From the NCBI GenBank assembly GCA_002403095.1, contig DHHC01000007.1:1-46006 (forward strand): a stretch of 46,006 bases of DNA, read 5' to 3'. Origin of the DNA: Leptolinea sp. UBA4782. Its GTDB lineage: Bacteria > Chloroflexota > Anaerolineae > Anaerolineales > Anaerolineaceae. Shown in pieces: positions 33,929-41,023 of the stretch. Position 1 is the first letter of the stretch, and every line of letters starts with the position of its first letter. The translations under genes were made by a program, and so were the position numbers. Under the pieces are notes generated by a model that saw only the letters and a program-made list of their open reading frames with translations, made no database searches and had not been told where the DNA came from.

Positions 33929-35322
33929 ACGCCCCGTTGATCTGGGCTGGTTTACCCGTTTTATTCGGGGTGGTTGTGTGGCTGCTCAAGAAGTATCCGC
34001 GCATCCAGCTCCTGGCTGGATGCGGGCTGTTTGTCCTTTTCGCCTTGCTTGCCATCTTCCTTCCAATTGAAAATCCAGTGGGCACACAGCGGGCAGGATT
34101 CATAATCAATAGCAGTATGAACATCCTGGGAAGGCAGTTTGTGCTCACATTCGCTGAGCAGCCGATGCTGATGCTTCTGTTTGGCTTCAGCGCTTTCTGG
34201 ATGTTGGGCTTATTTTCAATAAGCCAGGCGCGCAGGCTGGTGTCTTACGGGTTGGTGATCCTGGGGCTGTTGACTGCGTCCTTAATGGTGCAGCCATTCC
34301 TCTATGCAGCCCTGATCATTGAAGCTGCAGTTTTAATCAGTGTACCATTACTGGCAGAACCGGCAGCTCACAATAGCCGTGGACTGGTGCGATTCATCAT
34401 CTTCTTAAGCCTGGCTGTGCCGTTTACCTTGCTGGCAGGGTGGGCTGCCAACCTTGCAGAAGCAAATCCTGCCAACGGCATGTTCCAGATCCGGGCAGCC
34501 ATATTGCTGGCGCTTGGTTTCTCGTTCATGCTGGGAGTATTCCCTCTCTTTACCTGGATGCCCATGCTTTCTGAGGAGACCCATCCATTTATCTCTGGAT
34601 TCCTGTTAAACCTGCTATCGGTTGTAATTTTATTCCTGGGAGTCCGGTTCTTAAATACTTACGGCTGGCTGCGTACGATGGCGGGGGTACCAAATGCCTT
34701 GCAGATTGCTGGCGGATTTATGATAATCTCAGCGGGATTATGGGCTGGTTTTGACCGTAAACTGATCCGTTTGCCAGCTTATCTGAATGTCTTCCAAAAC
34801 GGGTTGGCGCTGGTTGCATTGAGCCTGAGAGGGGCAAGTCCGCTAATTTTATTCTCTGCTTTGCTTATCCCCCGCTTGATTATGACGGGTTACCTGTGCC
34901 TGGCTCTCTCGGTCTTGGAACGTAAGCAGGTTTTGGGAAAAGGCGCTTTTGCTGCCCAACCGTTTGCTGCGGTGATGGTGCTCGTCAGTATTTTTTCCAT
35001 GTCAGGTTTTCCTCTCCTGGCAGGGTTTCCTTCCATGCTGCTTTTAATTGAACGGCTTGGGCAGCAGGCACCAGCCATTCTCCTGCTGGTTGCCCTGGGG
35101 TTGATCGCGCTGATCGGTGCGGGTATCCGGCACATGATCAGCATGGTAACTCCAGCTGCAGAACCAGATACACAGAGCCTGTTTACAGAACCCGCCAGCA
35201 GTGTGCTTTTAAACATCTATTTCACTGCAGGCATCCTGGTATGCCTTATAATCGGACTATTCCCAAGCAGATTCATGCTAGCTGCTGAAGAAATAGTCAG
35301 GGCATTTCAGAACTGGCAATAG
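33925..35322 (+). CDS. Complex I/hydrogenase-4-like antiporter subunit (NuoN/HyfF type)
   Basis: A 465-residue membrane protein with about 13-14 helices, starting at a GTG. The FPLFTWMP loop (206-213) corresponds to PFHxWLP of the family. The key Lys of the preceding helix is replaced by Met202 and the loop His by Phe. Glu133 (LIIEAA) may be the conserved Glu of helix 5. The channel is therefore probably modified or inactive, unlike typical NuoN/HyfF. It is translationally coupled to the HyfE-like gene. Confidence 0.72.
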   Translation: MNAPLIWAGLPVLFGVVVWLLKKYPRIQLLAGCGLFVLFALLAIFLPIENPVGTQRAGFIINSSMNILGRQFVLTFAEQPMLMLLFGFSAFWMLGLFSISQARRLVSYGLVILGLLTASLMVQPFLYAALIIEAAVLISVPLLAEPAAHNSRGLVRFIIFLSLAVPFTLLAGWAANLAEANPANGMFQIRAAILLALGFSFMLGVFPLFTWMPMLSEETHPFISGFLLNLLSVVILFLGVRFLNTYGWLRTMAGVPNALQIAGGFMIISAGLWAGFDRKLIRLPAYLNVFQNGLALVALSLRGASPLILFSALLIPRLIMTGYLCLALSVLERKQVLGKGAFAAQPFAAVMVLVSIFSMSGFPLLAGFPSMLLLIERLGQQAPAILLLVALGLIALIGAGIRHMISMVTPAAEPDTQSLFTEPASSVLLNIYFTAGILVCLIIGLFPSRFMLAAEEIVRAFQNWQ

Positions 35323-35340
35323 TGAAAGACCGAGGTAATT

Positions 35341-36501
35341 ATGGAACCTGAGCAGATTGTCAAACGACTGGAATGGTTGGATGAGGAACGCCGTAAGGAC
35401 AAGAACACCATTGCAGACCTTGAGGAGAGAATTCATCAACTGGAAGCAGGCAGCATTAAACAGATTCAGCAGGTCAATGAGGTTTCGACAGATGTTGCCC
35501 GCATGATGGGTTTTGAGAGTAATATCGACTTGCTTGAAGCAGAAATCAGTAAATTGCGGGTCGAACTTGGCCGGTCCATCGAAACAATTGAAAAACAACG
35601 TATGGAGCATGACCGCGAAGTTGAGCGGATCCGGTTGATGGATGTGGAACGGATCAATAAAAACGAACAGGAAGTCCATGTTCTGCAGGACAAGATTGAA
35701 GGATATAAAAAAGAGATCTCGTTGATCAAAGATGAAAACCTGCGGCTGGCACGTCTTCTGGAAGAAATCCGCAATGACAACCGTGAGGTGCTCAGGGGCG
35801 CAGAAGAATTCCAGCGTAATTCAAAAATGGTTGAAGAGAACCGGCGTAATGATTCAAAGCGTTTGACAGATTTGGCTGCTGAAGTTACTGGGCTGCGCAA
35901 AAGGGTAGATGAGCAGCGCAACAAGCAAGATGTCTTCTCTGAGACACTGCGTAAGATCGACCTGAAGACAGCCGAGATCCAAAATACCGATAGTGAACGC
36001 AAGCAATCCCAGATTGCTTTCATGGAAAAGCAGAATACCCTGAATGTAGAACGGGAAAGGGTTTGGAAAGATTGGCAGACGAAGTTTAATGATGTGGATA
36101 AGCGGGCTGCATCCCTGGATACCCAGATCCAGAATCTTGACAGCACCTTCAGGGCAGTCAAACGTTCACAGGAAGCCCTGGATGAGGTTACACAGCGGTT
36201 TGAGCGCCGCATCAATGAGATCACTGAAATGCAGCGGTTGAGTGAAGACCGTTTCAGGAACGAATGGAATGGTTTTAAAGCCGATGATCAGAAACGCTGG
36301 GCAACCTTCTCCCTGACACAGGAAGAACAGCAGCGCGAAACCAACCGCACGCTTCAAAAAGCTGCAGACCGGTTATTAAAGTTAGAGGATTCAGTCCAGG
36401 ATATTCAATACCAGTTGCAGCAGGTAGTTACCCAGAACATAAAACGCCTGCAATCCATCATGGCATTGATGAACCAGTACTTAGAAGGCAGCGAAGAGTA
36501 G
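35341..36501 (+). CDS. Long coiled-coil protein
   Basis: A 386-residue, highly charged, almost wholly alpha-helical protein with heptad-like spacing from about residue 5 to 375. It lacks a signal peptide, a membrane segment and obvious catalytic motifs. It contains many Glu/Lys/Arg/Gln residues and no Cys, and resembles structural or scaffolding coiled coils. GAGGTAATT precedes the ATG. It lies 18 bases after the NuoN-like gene and 9 bases before selB, so it probably shares their transcript. Function unknown. Confidence 0.75.
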   Translation: MEPEQIVKRLEWLDEERRKDKNTIADLEERIHQLEAGSIKQIQQVNEVSTDVARMMGFESNIDLLEAEISKLRVELGRSIETIEKQRMEHDREVERIRLMDVERINKNEQEVHVLQDKIEGYKKEISLIKDENLRLARLLEEIRNDNREVLRGAEEFQRNSKMVEENRRNDSKRLTDLAAEVTGLRKRVDEQRNKQDVFSETLRKIDLKTAEIQNTDSERKQSQIAFMEKQNTLNVERERVWKDWQTKFNDVDKRAASLDTQIQNLDSTFRAVKRSQEALDEVTQRFERRINEITEMQRLSEDRFRNEWNGFKADDQKRWATFSLTQEEQQRETNRTLQKAADRLLKLEDSVQDIQYQLQQVVTQNIKRLQSIMALMNQYLEGSEE

Positions 36502-36510
36502 GGGGCAGGC

Positions 36511-38403
36511 TTGCATGTAATCGGGACTGCCGGGCATGTAGACCATGGGAAATCCACCCTCATCAAAGCCCTGACCGGGATTAATCCCGACCGTCTGCGT
36601 GAAGAGCAGGAACGTGAAATGACAATCGAGCTGGGCTTTGCCTGGCTTACCCTTGCTGGGGGACTGGAAGTCGGAATAGTGGATGTTCCCGGGCACCGGG
36701 ATTTTATTGATAATATGCTGGCGGGGGTGGGTGGCATCGACGCTGTAATTTTCGTCATTGCTGCTGATGAAGGGGTTATGCCTCAAACACGTGAACACCT
36801 GGCTATCCTGGATCTGCTGCAAATCCCTGCCGGGCTGGTAGCCCTGACAAAATGCGACCTGGTTCCAGAACCTGACTGGTTGAACCTGGTGGAAGATGAC
36901 ATCAGGTCCATCCTGGCAGGAACAGTTCTAAATGAAGCGCCCATTATCCGCGTTTCTGCCAGAACCGGGGAAGGGCTTGACAGCCTGCGCGATCAACTCG
37001 CGGTGCTGCTGAAAAATGTACCCTCCCGTCCCGACCTGCAGCGCCCACGCCTATCGATCGACCGGGTATTTACCCTGACTGGATTTGGTACTGTGGTAAC
37101 AGGTACCCTCCAGGATGGCAGCTTTAAAACCGGCGATGAAGTGGTTATCCTGCCGCAAAACCTCAAGAGCCGGATCAGGGGGCTGCAAACTCACAAGCGT
37201 AAATTGGACATGGTTCAACCTGGCAGCCGCACTGCTGTGAACATCAGCGGGATCGACCTGGACCAGGTGAAGAGGGGCGACCTGTTAACAATACCAGGGA
37301 AATACCTGCCGTCTGGCAGGATGGACGCCTCAATCCATGTCCTGGCGGATGTATCCGGCGGCATCTTTCACAACCAGGAAGTGAAGTTTTACCTGGGCGC
37401 GGCTGAAACGCTGGCCCGCATCCGGGTACTTGGACAAGATAAGATCGCACCGGGTGGAAAGGGCTGGGTTCAGCTTGAATTCAGCGATCCAGTCGTAGCA
37501 GCACACGGCGACAGGTTTATCCTGCGCAGACCGTCACCTGGTGAAACTCTGGGCGGCGGGATTATCCTGGATCCGCATCCTGTTAAAAGGCATAAGCGGT
37601 TTCAAGCGGAGGTAATCAAGAAGCTGGAGGTGCTCTCTCAAGGCAGCCCGGATGACCTGTTGTACCAGGCAGCCATGGGTGCGGGGTTATTCACCAGGAA
37701 AAGATTAGGCGAGCTTGCCAAAATGGATACGGATGTTCTTGAGCAGGCTTTTACAAAGCTGGTTGATGAGGGCAGGTTTATCGCCATCAATGACGGTAGT
37801 GCAAGGGATGAAGTGCTGCTGGCTGCAGACGGCACACTGCAGAAATTCACCGCCAGTATGCAGGCAGAGCTGGAGCAATTTCATACAGCCAATCCTCTCC
37901 GCCAGGGTATGCCGCGGGAGGAGTTGAAGAGCAGGCTAAAACTCAGCCAGAAAGATTTTTCTACCCTTTTACAATGGTGGTTGAATACTGCACAGATTAA
38001 GGCAGATGTTTCGCGCGTTTCGCTGCCAGGCTTTCAAGTGGCATTTACCCCTGATCAGGTAAAAAAGCAGGCAATTCTGCTCAAGCAGCTGGCGGTAGCA
38101 CCCTTCAGCCCGCCCGGGATGAAAGATTTGATCGAACTGGCAGGGATCGACCTGGTGAATGCGCTGATCGAAAGCGGCACGCTGGTTAAGACCTCAGATG
38201 AAGTGGTCTTTTCGCGCCAGGCATTTGAAGATATGAAAAGCTGGGTGGTGACCACAATCCAAAATGAAGGGGCAGTAACCATTACCGGTTTTCGAGACCA
38301 CTTTGAGACCAGCCGCAAGTATGCCCTGGCATTCCTCGAAAACCTGGATGCATCCGGAGTGACTTACCGCGACGGCGATTACCGGAAACTAAGGGTAAGA
38401 TAA
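36511..38403 (+). CDS. selB: Selenocysteine-specific elongation factor SelB
   Basis: SelB delivers Sec-tRNA to UGA codons marked by a SECIS hairpin. The 630-residue protein starts at a TTG and opens HVIGTAGHVDHGKST (P-loop). It continues with TGINPDRLREEQ, TIELGFAWL (switch regions), DVPGHRDF and TKCD, then EF-Tu-like domains 2 and 3. The C-terminal winged-helix repeats (about 375-630) that bind SECIS are present. This implies the organism uses selenocysteine, although selA, selC and selD are not in the window. It is the last gene of the apparent 29.7-38.4 kb operon. A GGGGG run 5 bases upstream could serve as a poor Shine-Dalgarno. Confidence 0.94.
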   Translation: MHVIGTAGHVDHGKSTLIKALTGINPDRLREEQEREMTIELGFAWLTLAGGLEVGIVDVPGHRDFIDNMLAGVGGIDAVIFVIAADEGVMPQTREHLAILDLLQIPAGLVALTKCDLVPEPDWLNLVEDDIRSILAGTVLNEAPIIRVSARTGEGLDSLRDQLAVLLKNVPSRPDLQRPRLSIDRVFTLTGFGTVVTGTLQDGSFKTGDEVVILPQNLKSRIRGLQTHKRKLDMVQPGSRTAVNISGIDLDQVKRGDLLTIPGKYLPSGRMDASIHVLADVSGGIFHNQEVKFYLGAAETLARIRVLGQDKIAPGGKGWVQLEFSDPVVAAHGDRFILRRPSPGETLGGGIILDPHPVKRHKRFQAEVIKKLEVLSQGSPDDLLYQAAMGAGLFTRKRLGELAKMDTDVLEQAFTKLVDEGRFIAINDGSARDEVLLAADGTLQKFTASMQAELEQFHTANPLRQGMPREELKSRLKLSQKDFSTLLQWWLNTAQIKADVSRVSLPGFQVAFTPDQVKKQAILLKQLAVAPFSPPGMKDLIELAGIDLVNALIESGTLVKTSDEVVFSRQAFEDMKSWVVTTIQNEGAVTITGFRDHFETSRKYALAFLENLDASGVTYRDGDYRKLRVR

Positions 38404-38456
38404 ACCGGAGGAGCGGAATATTCCCGCCAATCCTCACCAGATTCAGAAAAAGTAGG

Positions 38457-38485
38457 TTGACAGGTTGGGCAACGCAACGTATAAT
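38457..38485 (+). promoter_or_regulatory. consensus sigma70 promoter of the rplU operon
   Basis: TTGACA (38457-38462), a 17-base spacer, TATAAT (38480-38485): a perfect match to consensus, as expected for a ribosomal-protein operon. The predicted start is near 38492. Confidence 0.92.
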
Positions 38486-38491
38486 TACGGT

Positions 38492-38606
38492 TTGCCTGCC
38501 CTGGCAGTTGATGCTGGGGCAGTAGAATGTATGCCAAGCTTCCCCGCACTCAGGCGGATTTGGACCACGCAGGACTTGCGGTGAAGTGAAGATTGGAGAG
38601 GAAAAT
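38492..38606 (+). promoter_or_regulatory. 115-base rplU leader, possible autoregulatory RNA
   Basis: The leader contains CTGCCC (38496-38501) pairing with GGGCAG (38517-38522), and a later CCGCA/TGCGG pair. L21 operons in several phyla carry structured leaders that bind the ribosomal protein. Whether this is one cannot be told without comparison of relatives. Confidence 0.4.
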
Positions 38607-38924
38607 ATGAAATACGCAATTGTTGAAAGCGGCGGAAAGCAGTACAAAGCCGTGGAAGGCGGGGCGATCGAAGTTGACCTTCTTTCAGCTGCGCCAGGTG
38701 AGAAGGTCGTCATCGATAAAGTGTTACTCTTTGTAGAAGACGGCAGCTGCACCGTGGGCACCCCGCTGGTTAAGGGTGTGAGTGTTTCTACCAAGGTCGA
38801 AGGCCACATCAAAGGTGAGAAGATCGATGTGTTCCATTACCGTCCCAAGAAACGCATTCGGACAAAGACCGGGCATCGCCAGCAATACACCCGCTTATTT
38901 ATTGAATCCATTGGTAAGGAGTAG
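38607..38924 (+). CDS. rplU: 50S ribosomal protein L21
   Basis: A 105-residue L21, an rRNA-binding protein of the large subunit. The sequence starts KYAIVESGGKQYKAVEG and ends in RTKTGHRQQYTRLFIESI, both typical. ATG 38607 follows GGAGAGG; an in-frame GTG at 38586 is rejected because it precedes that Shine-Dalgarno. First gene of rplU-rpmA-rpmE. Confidence 0.96.
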   Translation: MKYAIVESGGKQYKAVEGGAIEVDLLSAAPGEKVVIDKVLLFVEDGSCTVGTPLVKGVSVSTKVEGHIKGEKIDVFHYRPKKRIRTKTGHRQQYTRLFIESIGKE

Positions 38925-38929
38925 GAAAA

Positions 38930-39193
38930 ATGGCTCATAAAAAAGGTGGCGGTTCCAGCCGCAATGGTCGTGACAGTAATTCACAACGATTGGGTGTGAA
39001 ACGCTTCGGCGGTGAACATGTGCTTTCAGGCAACATCATCGTGCGGCAGCGCGGCACCCGCATCAAACCCGGAATGAATATCGGCAGGGGCAAGGATGAT
39101 ACCTTGTTCGCTACAGTTGAAGGACATGTGGTTTTCGTTACACTGCCAACCGGCCAGAAAATGGTCAGCATTGAACCAGTGAAAGCCGAGTAG
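38930..39193 (+). CDS. rpmA: 50S ribosomal protein L27
   Basis: An 87-residue L27. It begins MAHKKGGGSSRNGRDSNSQR, the flexible N-terminus that reaches the peptidyl-transferase centre, and needs no N-terminal processing as Ala follows Met. It lies 5 bases after rplU with AAGGAG upstream. The order L21-L27 is general, but obgE, which often follows, is replaced here by an L31 fusion gene. Confidence 0.96.
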   Translation: MAHKKGGGSSRNGRDSNSQRLGVKRFGGEHVLSGNIIVRQRGTRIKPGMNIGRGKDDTLFATVEGHVVFVTLPTGQKMVSIEPVKAE

Positions 39194-39264
39194 GGATTAT
39201 ATCGCAGCACCGTCCTTGAGGATTTCAGGCACGGAGGTTGCGGTTTTATGAAAGGACTTACAAA

Positions 39265-39729
39265 ATGAAGAAGGGCATTCACCCAAATTATTATTACGAC
39301 GCAGTGGTAACCTGTGCGTGTGGTAACACCTGGACGACAGGCTCCACCAAGCAAAAGATCCAAACCGAGGTTTGTTCCAAGTGCCATCCGTTCTTCACCG
39401 GCCAGCAGCAGCGCTTGCTGGATGTTGAGGGCCAGGTTGACCGCTTCTACCGCCGGCTGCAGGCACGCCAGGAATATGTAGAAGACATTAAGAACCGCGA
39501 AGCAGAACGTACTTCCCCAACCCGCCCTATCGCTGACCTTGATCTTGGCAGCCGTCCAATCGAAGCGCTCGCAAAAGCAGGTATCACCAATGTTGGTGAA
39601 GCGCTGGCAAAGCTTGCTGAAGGCGAACAAGCCATCCTGGATATTGCCGGATTCGGCCGCAAATCGTTGATCGATATGAAAAAACGGATGCGCCAGCTTG
39701 GTTATGACGTTCCGGAACCAACCGCATAA
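39265..39729 (+). CDS. rpmE: Ribosomal protein L31 fused to an RNA polymerase alpha-CTD-like domain
   Basis: A 154-residue protein, about twice the usual L31 length. Residues 1-69 are a zinc-type L31 (Cys17, Cys19, Cys37, Cys40; MKKGIHPNYY start). Residues 70-90 are a charged linker. Residues 91-148 read as the helix-hairpin-helix domain of RpoA: DLDLGSRPIEALAKAGI followed by GFGRKSLIDMK. Compared with E. coli alpha, Arg97 matches Arg265, Gly131 matches Gly296, Lys133 matches Lys298 and Ser134 matches Ser299; Asn268 and Cys269 are Glu100 and Ala101. The domain may bind DNA, RNA or polymerase. ATG 39265 is preceded by AAAGGA. Third gene of the L21 operon, followed by a terminator. Confidence 0.88.
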   Translation: MKKGIHPNYYYDAVVTCACGNTWTTGSTKQKIQTEVCSKCHPFFTGQQQRLLDVEGQVDRFYRRLQARQEYVEDIKNREAERTSPTRPIADLDLGSRPIEALAKAGITNVGEALAKLAEGEQAILDIAGFGRKSLIDMKKRMRQLGYDVPEPTA

Positions 39730-39751
39730 GACGGTCATCTAGAATAAAGCC

Positions 39752-39784
39752 AGAGACGCATGTTTATGCGTCTCTGTTGTTTTA
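39752..39784 (+). terminator. intrinsic terminator of the rplU-rpmA-rpmE operon
   Basis: AGAGACGCAT (39752-39761), GTTT loop, ATGCGTCTCT (39766-39775), then GTTGTTTT. Confidence 0.92.
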
Positions 39785-39800
39785 AGCTTTAGTTTTCGTG

Positions 39801-39806
39801 TACAAT
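39801..39806 (+). promoter_or_regulatory. -10 of the tdk-hpt-cca group
   Basis: TACAAT at 39801-39806, with TTGTTT at 39777-39782 (18-base spacer) inside the T-tract of the preceding terminator. ATG 39814 lies 7 bases downstream and an SD-preceded GTG at 39835. Confidence 0.5.
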
Positions 39807-39834
39807 CCTGATAATGCCATTTTTGGAGGATGCA

Positions 39835-40407
39835 GTGAAGCACCATACTGGTTCCATTGAAGTTGTTTGCGGTTCCATGTTTTGTGGAAAAACCGAGGAA
39901 TTGATCCGCCTGCTGCGCAGGGCGGTGATCGCCAGGCAAAAGGTACAGGTTTTTAAGCCAGCCATCGATATGCGTTATGATTCCGGAATTAAAGTTACCT
40001 CGCATGCCGGCATTTCTTTTGATGCCATCCCCATCCAGCGGTCTGCAGAAATCCTCGAAAAACTATCTGCTGATACCACGGTTATCGGGATCGATGAAGC
40101 CCAATTCCTGGATGAGGAAATCGTCCCGATCGTCCAATCGCTGGCAGATAAAGGCGTCAGGGTGATCATCGCAGGGCTGGACACCAACTTCAGGGCTGAG
40201 CCATTTGGATCAATGCCAACCTTGCTGGCCATTGCCGAAAGGGTCCAGAAACTTTCTGCAATCTGCATGGTTTGCGGCGAACCGGCTACCCGCACCCAGC
40301 GCCTGGTGAACGGAAAGCCTGCCCGGTACGATGAGCCGGTTGTGGTGGTTGGTGCAGCAGAAATGTACGAAGCCCGCTGCCGCAAGCACCATGAAGTACC
40401 CCGCTGA
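39835..40407 (+). CDS. tdk: Thymidine kinase
   Basis: Phosphorylates thymidine for salvage. The 190-residue protein has the P-loop GSMFCGKTEELIR, DEAQF (metal-binding DE), and the lasso region RYDEPVVVVGAAEMYEARC with zinc-ligand Cys residues (CMVCGE, CRKHH). I prefer GTG 39835, which has GGAGG 5 bases upstream and gives the usual family N-terminus. The alternative ATG 39814 adds seven residues and would be read from a leaderless message; both could be used. Confidence 0.94.
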   Translation: MKHHTGSIEVVCGSMFCGKTEELIRLLRRAVIARQKVQVFKPAIDMRYDSGIKVTSHAGISFDAIPIQRSAEILEKLSADTTVIGIDEAQFLDEEIVPIVQSLADKGVRVIIAGLDTNFRAEPFGSMPTLLAIAERVQKLSAICMVCGEPATRTQRLVNGKPARYDEPVVVVGAAEMYEARCRKHHEVPR

Positions 40408-40427
40408 AAACCTATCAGGAGCTGGGA

Positions 40428-40982
40428 ATGAGAGACTACAACGATTTCTTACTTGAGGTCCTGGTGGACCAGGAAAGCCTTCAGAAACGGATTGCTGAGC
40501 TGGGCGCTGAAATCAGCCGCGATTATGCCGGAAGCAAGCTGCTGCTGGTTTGCATCCTCAGGGGCGGGGTCCTGTTTTTAACGGATTTGATGCGGGCAAT
40601 TACCATCCCGCATGCAATCGAATTTATGGCGGTGTCTTCGTACGGCGTCGGCAAGCGTAAATCGGGCGGGAATGTGCGCATCACCCTCGACCTGAATATT
40701 GACATCAGCGAGTGGAATGTGCTGATTGTTGAGGATATCATCGACAGCGGGCACACCCTGGCATCGGTCCTGGAGATGCTTTCAATCCGCCACCCCAAAA
40801 GCCTGGGGGTCTGCACCTTGCTGGATAAGGCTGAACGGCGTGAGGTATATATTCCCATCAAATACCGCGGCTTTGAAATCCCCAATAAATTTGTTTTTGG
40901 TTACGGGCTGGATATTGACGAGTTCTACCGCAACTTACCGTTCATCGGCGTGGTTGACCTGAAAAAATATAACCCGGAATAA
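40428..40982 (+). CDS. hpt: Hypoxanthine phosphoribosyltransferase
   Basis: Converts hypoxanthine or guanine plus PRPP to IMP or GMP. The 184-residue protein has LLLVCILRGGVLFLTDL and the PRPP-binding motif VLIVEDIIDSGHTL, then VFGYGLDIDEFYRNLPFIG, which is the family end. AGGAG lies before ATG 40428. Coupled with tdk, 20 bases upstream. It would salvage hypoxanthine made by adenine deaminase encoded in the purine island, competing with its breakdown. Confidence 0.95.
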   Translation: MRDYNDFLLEVLVDQESLQKRIAELGAEISRDYAGSKLLLVCILRGGVLFLTDLMRAITIPHAIEFMAVSSYGVGKRKSGGNVRITLDLNIDISEWNVLIVEDIIDSGHTLASVLEMLSIRHPKSLGVCTLLDKAERREVYIPIKYRGFEIPNKFVFGYGLDIDEFYRNLPFIGVVDLKKYNPE

Positions 40983-41023
40983 GCCGCACTTGAGCCATTT
41001 TCGAATTGGTAAATAAACCGGTC

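Noticed and set aside
38404..38606. tRNA-Sec (selC) between selB and rplU
   Set aside because: No acceptor/T-arm pattern or GTTC-type loop; the stretch is a promoter and leader.
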